Positions 6,710 to 13,140 of a DNA stretch of 13,140 nucleotides are shown here, piece by piece. A model generated the notes under the pieces. It was not told the DNA's origin. It saw only the letters and a program-made list of their open reading frames with translations, and did no database searches. The stretch comes from Acidobacteriota bacterium (GTDB taxonomy: Bacteria > Acidobacteriota > Terriglobia > Terriglobales > Acidobacteriaceae). A program made the position numbers and the translations under genes. Position 1 is the first letter of the stretch, and every line of letters starts with the position of its first letter. The stretch lies in contig JAJZHR010000022.1 in assembly GCA_021810815.1 (NCBI GenBank), positions 1 to 13,140 of the forward strand, written 5' to 3'.

Positions 6710-7483
6710 TCAGGCGAATTGCAGCGAAACCTTGCCCGCGTTGCTGAAACTGGCCTCCACCCTGGAGCCGGCTGAGGCAAGCGTGTTGCCGGTCCAGCTT
6801 CCGGTCGTCACCCAGTCTCCGGCCTTCAGTCCGCCGGTGCGCGATGCTCCCTCGTTCGCCAGCCAGACGACGAGGCGGACAAGGTCGGTTCCAGAGGTGT
6901 TGGAGCCGGTCGCCTGCACACGGACAGCGCCGTCCACGGTCAGCGTGACACTCTCCGTCGCGAAATCGAGCGCCTGCCAATTCTGAGCGGCAGGGCCGTA
7001 GACGAAGCCGCCGTGCATCTGCATGTCCGCCATCATGGAGAAGCGGCCGCAAGCTTTTGGATCCTCGAACGCAGTCTCCAGCTCTTCGATCACGGGGTGG
7101 CAGCTCGCGATGGCTGCGACCACCTCTTCGCGGCTGTACGGTGTGTCGCGGGGAGGCAGGTCCGAGCCCAAAAGAAACGCGATCTCCGCCTCCAGCCCGC
7201 GAAATCGGCGCATCGATCCACCCAGCGTCGCTCCGCTGCCGGCCATCCACTCCGCTGGCATCGGAGCGAAGAGCGGGGTCGCCTGCGGGTCGGGAGCGCC
7301 AATCTTCCATCCGCCCGGCTCGCCGAAGTGTCCAGCAATCGTGTCCTGCATGAAGTAGACCTCCTCCATCGAGGCCGGCGTCCACTCCGCTGGCAAATGC
7401 GCGATGGGCTTCGCGGTGCGCCGCGCCTGAAGCAGCAGTTCCACCGATTTCAAAAGCTGGTCCTTGCGTTCCCCTGTCAACAT
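6710..7483 (-). CDS. 2-keto-4-pentenoate hydratase/fumarylacetoacetate-hydrolase-fold protein
   Basis: A 257-residue protein of the MhpD-like size class. It carries the metal-binding E-x-E of the fold at E98 and E100 (RGLEAEIAF), a third acidic cluster at 133-136 (IEELE), and the GGLKAGDWVTTGSWTG segment (217-232) typical of these hydratases. Known relatives hydrate 2-hydroxypentadienoate, or cleave or decarboxylate 2-keto acids through an enol form. No other aromatic-degradation gene is present here. The neighbouring lactonase, sugar dehydrogenase and FucP suggest a keto-deoxy-sugar acid as substrate, for example hydrolysis to pyruvate plus lactate or a related split. That is inference. The frame is open to 7633, but the ATG at 7483 has AGGAGA (7491-7496) 7 nt ahead and starts where the family does. 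It follows glcF by 37 nt. The family is sure, the reaction is not. Confidence 0.82.
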   Translation of the reverse strand: MLTGERKDQLLKSVELLLQARRTAKPIAHLPAEWTPASMEEVYFMQDTIAGHFGEPGGWKIGAPDPQATPLFAPMPAEWMAGSGATLGGSMRRFRGLEAEIAFLLGSDLPPRDTPYSREEVVAAIASCHPVIEELETAFEDPKACGRFSMMADMQMHGGFVYGPAAQNWQALDFATESVTLTVDGAVRVQATGSNTSGTDLVRLVVWLANEGASRTGGLKAGDWVTTGSWTGNTLASAGSRVEASFSNAGKVSLQFA

Positions 7484-7520
7484 TTCGTACTCTCCTGTTC
7501 CCTGCTCCATTCTGACCCAT

Positions 7521-8909
7521 CTAGTCTGCCTCACCGGACATACTTCTGTCGCGCGCCAGAAGATCGGCAGCGGAGATGCCGCGAAGAGAGGCGTCCAACA
7601 GCTCCACCATGTGAAACGCGGGCATCTCCGCATGTCCGCTGCGCCGCAGGCCGCTCATCAGTTGCAGCAGGCAGCCGGGATTGGCGGAGACCACCGCCTC
7701 CGCATGCGTGGTCAGCAGATGCTGCACCTTGCGGTCGCCCAATTCCTCGGCTGGCGCGGGATGCAGCAGGTTGTACACACCCGCCGATCCGCAGCACAGA
7801 GATGCCTCTGGAATCTCCGCGATCTCCAGCCCGGGAATGCCGCACAGCAGGTGGCGTGGCTCGCGGCGGATTCCCTGCGCATGCTGCAGGTGGCAGGCGT
7901 CGTGATATGCCACGCGCAATGGAAGCGCATGGCGCAAAGCGCGCGGCTCCAGCTCGCAGAGAATCTCCGAAATGTCCTTGCACTTCGCCGAGAACGCAGC
8001 AGCACGCGCGGACCACGCAGCATCATCCCGCAGCAAGTGCCCGTACTCCTTCATCGTCGATCCGCAGCCCGCCGCATTGATCGCAATCACGTCCACCTTC
8101 GCCGCTTCGAACTGAGCGATCATCTTCTTCGCCAGCCCGATGGCTTCCTCTTCCAGTCCGCTGTGGACCATCAGGGCTCCGCAGCACTCCTGCGCTCGCG
8201 GAATCACCACCTCGCACCCCTCGGCCGCCAGAACGCGCGCCGTGGCCGCATTCACGTGCGAGAAGAACACCTGCTGCACGCAGCCGCTCAACATGCCAAC
8301 GCGCAGCCGCTGGCTTCCCTTCGCCGCAGCGTGTTCCGGCGGCCTCTCGAACAGGCGGGCAGGAACCCGCGGCATCAACGCCTCCATCGCACGCAGCCGC
8401 TCCGGCAGCATCCGCAGCAGACCCGACCGGCGCAGCAGCATCTGCAATCCGGAGCGCTGATAAGCCCTCAGCGGCAGCGAGAGCCAGCGCATCCGGCGCG
8501 CGTGGGGAAAGGTCGCGAAGATCAGCCGCCGATAGAGCCTCTCCTGCAATGGCCGGGGCAGAATCCTCTCCTGCTGAGCCCGCGTCGCCTCGATCAGCTT
8601 GTCGTACTGCACCCCAGAGGGGCAGGCCGTCATGCATGCCATGCAACCCAGGCAGTTGTCCATGTGCTCGCCGAATCGCACGCTCAGCGCAGCCTCTCCA
8701 TCTGCCGCCTTCTTCATCATGTATATGCGGCCGCGCGGCGAGTCCATCTCCTTGCCCCACAGAACGTAAGTTGGGCAAACGGGCAGGCAGAATCCGCAGT
8801 GAACACAGTCCTGAATCAGCTCCCTGTCCGGCGGATGATGCGCGTCGAAAGAGGGTCGCAGCAGCGCACGCCCGGCGGCGGGTTCGAGTTGGATCAGAGC
8901 ATCGCCCAT
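7521..8909 (-). CDS. glcF: GlcF, iron-sulfur subunit of glycolate/D-lactate oxidase
   Basis: A 462-residue protein with two [4Fe-4S] ferredoxin motifs at the N-terminus (C35, C38, C41, C45 in CVHCGFCLPVCP; C86, C89, C92, C96 in CLGCMACMTACP) followed by two CCG cysteine-rich domains (GCVQQ...QECCG about 210-250 and DACHLQHAQ...SLCCG about 350-390). This is the order of GlcF, which passes electrons from the GlcD/GlcE flavins to the respiratory chain; the family is usually about 410-460 residues. It begins at ATG 8909, one nt after the glcE stop, with GGAGG (8918-8922) inside the glcE end and 8 nt upstream, so coupling is likely. Glycolate versus D-lactate cannot be told from sequence alone. 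The lactate-linked setting of this window makes D-lactate worth considering. Confidence 0.95.
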   Translation of the reverse strand: MGDALIQLEPAAGRALLRPSFDAHHPPDRELIQDCVHCGFCLPVCPTYVLWGKEMDSPRGRIYMMKKAADGEAALSVRFGEHMDNCLGCMACMTACPSGVQYDKLIEATRAQQERILPRPLQERLYRRLIFATFPHARRMRWLSLPLRAYQRSGLQMLLRRSGLLRMLPERLRAMEALMPRVPARLFERPPEHAAAKGSQRLRVGMLSGCVQQVFFSHVNAATARVLAAEGCEVVIPRAQECCGALMVHSGLEEEAIGLAKKMIAQFEAAKVDVIAINAAGCGSTMKEYGHLLRDDAAWSARAAAFSAKCKDISEILCELEPRALRHALPLRVAYHDACHLQHAQGIRREPRHLLCGIPGLEIAEIPEASLCCGSAGVYNLLHPAPAEELGDRKVQHLLTTHAEAVVSANPGCLLQLMSGLRRSGHAEMPAFHMVELLDASLRGISAADLLARDRSMSGEAD

Positions 8910-8910
8910 T

Positions 8911-10245
8911 TCAAATGCCTCCCACGAAGCGGCCCGGGTTCAGGATGCAGTTTGGGTCGAGCGCCTGCTTCACCCGCCGCATCAAGGGCAGCGCATCGAT
9001 GGACGCGCCCCAGCGATCAAGGCCAGGGCCTATCTGCGGCAGCGCGCTCTGCAGCGCCAGGCTGCCGCTGCGCGACTCGACCTCAGCGCGGAGGGATCGG
9101 AGCAGCGCAGCGGAGGCAGAGGCATCGCCCATCAACGAAGCCGTGATCAGGCCCGTCGCCTGCGCCACACCCGCGCAGCGCAACCCGGCACCGGAGGCCG
9201 CTGCCTGCAGGTGAGCGAGGAAGCGGGCAATGTCCTGCGGCAGAAGGCTGACTTTGAAAACACTCGCGGCTTCCATCGGGCTTGCGGCTTCGGCTTGGCT
9301 CGCGGCCGCTATCCGGCTTGCAGCTTCCCTTCGGCTTGCGCTCTCAAAGACGCTCTGGCGCGCGAGCCAAACACCCCGGCCCGCCTCCTCGACGTGCAGG
9401 CGCATCGCACTCAACCGCAGCCACTTCGCCTGCTCCTCAACGCACTCCGCTCCTGCGGCGAACATCACATCGAGGGCGTGCATCTCTTTGCCATCAGCCT
9501 CCGCTCTCAGGCGCAGTTGCATCGCGTTCACCACCATTTGCGAATCGCTGATTTCATGCATCAGGCGCTCCAGAGGAGCAAGATCGAGCGACCGCACCGT
9601 CAGCGTCCGCACCACCTGCTCCACCGGATGCAGCCGGAAATTCACCTGCGTGATCACGCCGAGCGTTCCCGCGGCGCCGGTCATCAGCTTGTGCATGTCA
9701 TAGCCAGCAACGTTCTTCACCACCTTGCCGCCGCTGCGCGCGATGCTTCCATCGGCGAGGACGATGGTCATCCCGATGATGAGATCGCGCAGAGATCCGT
9801 AGCGCAGCCGCAACGCTCCGCTGTCGTTCGCCGCGACAATGCCGCCGATGGTGGCGCGCTCCGGCCACAGCGGATCGAGCGCAACGCGCTGCCCCTGCTG
9901 AGCAAGCTGGCGCTGCATCTCTCCCCACGCGCAGCCCGCATCCACAATGGCCGTCAGGTCCTGCGCCGCGTGCTCGCGGACGGAATGCATGCGGCCAGTG
10001 CGCAGAACAATGCCCGGCCGGCCTGCATGGAAGTCGAGCGGGTTGAACCAGTCCTGCTTCGTCGCCGCTCCGATGACTTTCACCGGAAGACCTCTCGCGT
10101 TCGCGATGCGCAGAACTCCCGCGACCTCTTCCGTGCTGGCGGGCGACACCAACCATCCGCCCTCACTGGCGACCACGTTCTCCGCCCCTGCGATGGCAGC
10201 GAATTCGGCTTCGAGTTTGGGTAAATCAGTCGCCATTGGATCCAT
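8911..10245 (-). CDS. glcE: GlcE, FAD-binding subunit of glycolate/D-lactate oxidase, with repeat insertion
   Basis: A 444-residue protein with an FAD_binding_4 domain (about residues 25-210; ATIGGIVAAN at 131-140, the YGSLRDLIIG motif at 149-158) and the CILNPGRF ending of the family. GlcE pairs with GlcD to hold flavin in glycolate or D-lactate oxidase. E. coli GlcE is about 350 residues; the extra length here is in the second half, including a five-unit hexapeptide repeat at residues 301-330 (see the repeat feature). Two start codons are close together, ATG at 10245 and ATG at 10236; neither has a strong Shine-Dalgarno. The longer is given. It follows glcD by 51 nt and its stop is one nt from the glcF start. 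The core flavin motifs look intact, so the protein is probably functional. Confidence 0.92.
   Translation of the reverse strand: MDPMATDLPKLEAEFAAIAGAENVVASEGGWLVSPASTEEVAGVLRIANARGLPVKVIGAATKQDWFNPLDFHAGRPGIVLRTGRMHSVREHAAQDLTAIVDAGCAWGEMQRQLAQQGQRVALDPLWPERATIGGIVAANDSGALRLRYGSLRDLIIGMTIVLADGSIARSGGKVVKNVAGYDMHKLMTGAAGTLGVITQVNFRLHPVEQVVRTLTVRSLDLAPLERLMHEISDSQMVVNAMQLRLRAEADGKEMHALDVMFAAGAECVEEQAKWLRLSAMRLHVEEAGRGVWLARQSVFESASRREAASRIAAASQAEAASPMEAASVFKVSLLPQDIARFLAHLQAAASGAGLRCAGVAQATGLITASLMGDASASAALLRSLRAEVESRSGSLALQSALPQIGPGLDRWGASIDALPLMRRVKQALDPNCILNPGRFVGGI
9256..9345 (-). repeat. Five-unit 18-bp tandem repeat inside glcE (hexapeptide [E/A]AASxx)
   Basis: Residues 301-330 of GlcE read as five consecutive six-residue units: ESASRR, EAASRI, AAASQA, EAASPM and EAASVF. 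At the DNA level the units share GAAGC(C/T)GC(A/G)AGC followed by six variable bases. The copies keep the reading frame exactly. Such a period suggests slipped-strand expansion within the coding sequence. The segment is Ala/Ser-rich and would be a flexible or helical surface linker in the protein. Confidence 0.85.
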
Positions 10246-10296
10246 CAGTCGTTATTGAGGTCGGAAGCTATTCAAGCAAGCCATCAGCACGGGGCT

Positions 10297-11748
10297 TCAG
10301 AAAAACTCCGCCACGCCGGAAGCCTCAAGCGGGTGCGGCTGGTACGGGCCTGCTTTCTCAGCGCAGAGCCGTGGACGCGGAAACAATTTGTCGGGGTTGG
10401 AGATTCCCTTCGGGTCGAATGCGCAGCGAACCCGTTGCATGGTGGCAAGGTCCGGCTCGCTGAACATATAGCCCATCTCCTGCTGCTTCTCCTTGCCCAC
10501 GCCGTGCTCGCCCGTGATGGAGCCGCCAGCATCGACGCACGCGCGCAGGATGCGGTAGGAGAGGTCAAGCGCGATCTCCTCCTGACCGGGAATCCTATCG
10601 TCGTAGAGCACCATCGGGTGCAGATTGCCATCGCCCGCGTGGAAGACGTTGGCGATGCGCAGACCAGCCGCCGCCCCCATTTCTTCAATCTGCCTGAGCA
10701 CGCGCGCCAGGGCCGTTCGCGGAATCACGCCGTCCTGCAGGATGTAGTTCTTCGCGATGCGGCCCATCGCAGCGAAGGCCGCCTTGCGTCCCTTCCAGAT
10801 CAGAGCGCGCTCGTCCGCAGTTTGCGCCACCCGCACCTCCGACGATCCATGGAGGGCGCAGAGGTCGCGCACCATCCGCATCTGCGATTCCACCTCCGAA
10901 ACAGGCCCGTCGAGTTCCACCAGCAGCAGAGCTTCGCAGAGCGGATAGCCCGCGTGGACTGCGGCCTCCGTTGCCTGGATGGACAGGCGATCCATCATCT
11001 CGATAGCCGATGGAAGCATCCCTGCGGAAATCATGCCGCTCACCGTATCTGCCGCGGCCGTGGAGGAGTGGAACGCGGCCAGCAGCGTCTGCACCGCCTC
11101 TGGCCGCTTCACAATGCGCAGGATGGCCTTCGTCGCAACGCCCAGCGTCCCCTCAGACCCGACGAAGAGGCCGGTAAGGTCGTAGCCGGGAGCGTCCAGC
11201 GCAGCTCCGCCGAGGTGAACGAGTTCGCCATCGGGCAGCACCACCTCCAGCCCAAGCACATGCGTTGTCGTAAAGCCGTACTTCAGGCAATGCGCTCCGC
11301 CTGCATTCTCCGCCACGTTGCCGCCGATGGTGCAGACGGGTTGCGAGGAAGGGTCTGGAGCGTAGAAATATCCGTGGTCCGCAACCGCATTCGTCACATG
11401 CGCATTGATGACGCCAGGCTCCACCGCGACTCGCTGATTGGCGATGTCCACTTCGAGAATCCGTGTCATGCGGGCGAAGCTGATGACGATGCCTCCGGCC
11501 GCGGGCAGCGCTCCGCCGCTCAGGCCGGTGCCAGCGCCGCGCGCTACAAAGGGAATCCCGTGTCGCGCGCAGAGGCGCACCACTTCCTGAACCTGGGCCG
11601 TCGTTCGCGGCAGAACGACTGCGCCCGGAACCACGCGGAACGCAGTGAGAGCGTCGCACTCATACGTCTGCAACTGCTCGCGCTCGAGGATGATGCCGTC
11701 GCTGCCGACCATCCGCCCCAGATCCTCGAGAATCGCCTGGTTCAGCAT
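10297..11748 (-). CDS. glcD: GlcD, FAD-linked subunit of glycolate/D-lactate oxidase
   Basis: A 483-residue flavoprotein close to E. coli GlcD (499). It has the FAD_binding_4 domain with ARGAGTGLSGGA (69-80) and PDPSSQPVCTIGGNVAENAGG (131-151), and the FAD-oxidase C-terminal domain with VFHAGDGNLHP (368-378) and ITGEHGVGKEK (411-421), residues that form the active site in GlcD and D-lactate dehydrogenases. It catalyses oxidation of glycolate or D-lactate at the membrane together with GlcE and GlcF. ATG codons lie at 11754 and 11748; the second is chosen because AAGGG sits 8 nt before it but only 2 nt before the first. The frame is open further upstream, through the end of the PIG-L gene, without family similarity. 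The gap to that gene is only 11 nt, suggesting co-transcription. Confidence 0.95.
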   Translation of the reverse strand: MLNQAILEDLGRMVGSDGIILEREQLQTYECDALTAFRVVPGAVVLPRTTAQVQEVVRLCARHGIPFVARGAGTGLSGGALPAAGGIVISFARMTRILEVDIANQRVAVEPGVINAHVTNAVADHGYFYAPDPSSQPVCTIGGNVAENAGGAHCLKYGFTTTHVLGLEVVLPDGELVHLGGAALDAPGYDLTGLFVGSEGTLGVATKAILRIVKRPEAVQTLLAAFHSSTAAADTVSGMISAGMLPSAIEMMDRLSIQATEAAVHAGYPLCEALLLVELDGPVSEVESQMRMVRDLCALHGSSEVRVAQTADERALIWKGRKAAFAAMGRIAKNYILQDGVIPRTALARVLRQIEEMGAAAGLRIANVFHAGDGNLHPMVLYDDRIPGQEEIALDLSYRILRACVDAGGSITGEHGVGKEKQQEMGYMFSEPDLATMQRVRCAFDPKGISNPDKLFPRPRLCAEKAGPYQPHPLEASGVAEFF

Positions 11749-11759
11749 GTGCATTTCCC

Positions 11760-13140
11760 TTACTTCGCCAACGGATTCTTGCCCAGGCTCAGCAGATTGG
11801 CGAAGATGCGGTACGCCCCTGGAACGCCCTCCGGCATTTGCCGGTAGAGTGCATACGCGACATAAACATACGCCCCTTTGCCGCAGCGCGCATACAGCAG
11901 ACCTCCCCGCTGGGGGTCCTGTCCGGGGTCGTGCGCCTCGGTCAGCGCCTGGTAGTGCGGATCCCACTCGCTCAGGAAGGAATGGCCGCGCTCCTCGATC
12001 CAGCCGTTGAAATCAGAGCCCGTGATCTTGTTCGGCCAGTTGAAAAGAGGGCTCTGCGGAGCAAGCAGCGTCACCTTGTCCGTCTCGTCCACCACGTTCT
12101 CCAGGCGGTCTCCCATCGCATAGGGATATGGCCCGAAGTGGTGGTTGTACTCCCCCGTGTTGTATTGCACGATCACCACGCCGCCCGCCTTCGCATAGTC
12201 CAGCAGGCGGCTGGTGCTGGTGGCCAGCTCCGGCCGCGCCGCATACGCGCGAACTCCGAGCACGATGGCGTCATAACCGCTCAGATCCCCGCTGGCCAGG
12301 TCCTGCGCGCTCAGCAACTGCGCATGAACGCCAAGAAATTCCAGCGACTGCGGAACATCGTCGCCGGTGCCCATCACATAGCCGACGCGCAGCGCAGGAG
12401 CCACCTTCACATCCACTCCAACCGCGCGAAAGCTCGCCGGACGGAAATAGTAAGACTCCCGCAACCCCGGATATCCGGCGACGGTATAGCCCTCGGTGTA
12501 GTCCTGGCCATCATAGGTCGCGACAGCGGTCAGCTTGTAGGTCCTGGCCGCGAGGTGCTTCGGCGTGATGGTGAAGACTGCGTTCTGCTCCTCTCCCGCA
12601 GTGCGCAGATGGAAATCCTGCGCGGCGGGAGAGGACGTCCATCCTTCCGGCAGACGCAGCCGGACAGCGCCGTCGGCGTTGCCTTTCACGTTGCTGTGGA
12701 TCAGCGCTGTGAGCTGGAAGGAAGACGCTCCCAGCGGCACTGCGCCTGCGGATGCATCCAGCGTGATGGAGACCGCCGGCAAAACGTCCAGCGGATCAAA
12801 CAGCGTGCCCTGGCCTGTCTCCTCATGCGCGGCGAGAACCGGGGCCCGCAGCGTGAGAGCCACTCCCTGATAGTGGAAGGTCGCTGCGGCTGTGGCCGCG
12901 CCGGGCATGCCATCGCCTGTGAGCGCGGATGGCCAGTCCTTCGGGTTGGGAAGATCGAGGTTGTAGTACGGCTGCTCCACATCGGGACGGCTGAAGCGCG
13001 GACGCGCAAACGCGGCATCCCTGGCGATGGTCAGCCTGCAGAGCAACTCCGCGCTCGGAGTGGCGCTCGCGCCCGCCTCTGAGAATGGTCCGCGTCGGCC
13101 GCGGCGCGGGGTTGCTGCGGAAGAATCCCGTACGCACGAC
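11760..13140 (-). CDS. C-terminal part of a large PIG-L family deacetylase (partial)
   Basis: A frame open from the right window edge to a TAA at 11762-11760 gives about 459 residues. These match the C-terminal regions of the large (about 800-900 residue) PIG-L/LmbE proteins common in Acidobacteriota: a block with RPRFSRPDVEQPYY, beta-rich repeats of the NEW3/Ig-like kind (LRLPEGWTSSPAAQDFHL), and a glutamine-amidotransferase-like domain (VGYVMGTGDDVPQSLEFLGV, GYDAIVLGVRAYA, LLDYAKAGGVVIVQYNTGEYN). The N-terminal catalytic zinc deacetylase domain, which would remove acetyl groups from N-acetyl amino sugars, lies off the window. The protein is probably exported, as is usual for this type, but its signal peptide is not visible. 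A TTG at 13046 is not a real start, since the frame stays open beyond it. The stretch nearest the edge is Arg-rich. It is 11 nt from glcD. Family call is from memory. Confidence 0.8.
   Translation of the reverse strand, partial: SCVRDSSAATPRRGRRGPFSEAGASATPSAELLCRLTIARDAAFARPRFSRPDVEQPYYNLDLPNPKDWPSALTGDGMPGAATAAATFHYQGVALTLRAPVLAAHEETGQGTLFDPLDVLPAVSITLDASAGAVPLGASSFQLTALIHSNVKGNADGAVRLRLPEGWTSSPAAQDFHLRTAGEEQNAVFTITPKHLAARTYKLTAVATYDGQDYTEGYTVAGYPGLRESYYFRPASFRAVGVDVKVAPALRVGYVMGTGDDVPQSLEFLGVHAQLLSAQDLASGDLSGYDAIVLGVRAYAARPELATSTSRLLDYAKAGGVVIVQYNTGEYNHHFGPYPYAMGDRLENVVDETDKVTLLAPQSPLFNWPNKITGSDFNGWIEERGHSFLSEWDPHYQALTEAHDPGQDPQRGGLLYARCGKGAYVYVAYALYRQMPEGVPGAYRIFANLLSLGKNPLAK

Noticed and set aside
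6687..7520. An N-terminal extension of the amidohydrolase giving a 556-residue fusion
   Set aside because: The extra part is an out-of-frame reading of the hydratase-fold gene. The family starts at MTLRIDAHHH, position 6686.
7464..9146. A 560-residue open frame on the plus strand
   Set aside because: Antisense to glcF; Gln/His/Arg-rich shadow with no domain, while the minus strand has full GlcF motifs.
10255..11847. A 530-residue open frame on the plus strand
   Set aside because: Antisense to glcD and explained by third-position GC in that gene.
11838..13082. A 414-residue open frame on the plus strand
   Set aside because: Antisense to the PIG-L protein; no motif, Arg/Gln-rich.

Overview
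The window is a GC-rich (by eye, no count made) bacterial chromosome segment in which every supportable gene lies on the minus strand, so transcription runs from the right end to the left. Protein style suggests an Acidobacteriota (Terriglobia-like) soil bacterium: a large PIG-L deacetylase with a glutamine-amidotransferase-like tail, an L-fucose-permease-type transporter, COG3618 lactonase-type amidohydrolase and the LutABC operon are a familiar combination there. The taxonomic assignment is an inference from memory, not a search result. No rRNA, tRNA, CRISPR array, insertion sequence or regulator gene was found.

Layout in transcription order. (1) 13140-11760: C-terminal part of a PIG-L family protein, cut by the window edge. 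(2) 11748-7521: glcD, glcE, glcF, the FAD/FAD/Fe-S subunits of a membrane-associated glycolate or D-lactate oxidase. (3) 7483-3298: a sugar-acid module made of an MhpD/fumarylacetoacetate-hydrolase-fold protein, a COG3618 amidohydrolase (fuconolactonase-like), a zinc alcohol dehydrogenase of the LgoD/RspB type and a FucP-like proton/sugar symporter. (4) 3175-164: lutA, lutB, lutC, the L-lactate oxidation complex, with overlapping reading frames. (5) 131-1: the start of a gene that resembles the GIY-YIG/UvrC-like domain proteins, cut by the left edge.

How the genes may work together (inference): FucP imports a 6-deoxy or related sugar; a dehydrogenase and the lactonase produce the aldonic acid; the hydrolase-fold enzyme cleaves a later keto-acid; lactate and/or glycolate is then oxidised to pyruvate or glyoxylate by LutABC (L-lactate) and GlcDEF (D-lactate or glycolate). 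The dehydratase and the second dehydrogenase that a complete non-phosphorylative fucose pathway needs are not in the window, so the route is incomplete here.

Spacing between genes is short (overlap to about 120 nt). One long operon is possible, but the widest gap, between fucP and lutA (3176-3297), holds a hairpin and a -10-like element and may separate a lut transcription unit. No gap exceeds 300 nt. The two observations most worth a second look are that lutA seems to have no start codon other than CTG, placed behind a strong Shine-Dalgarno, and that glcE carries a five-copy hexapeptide repeat.
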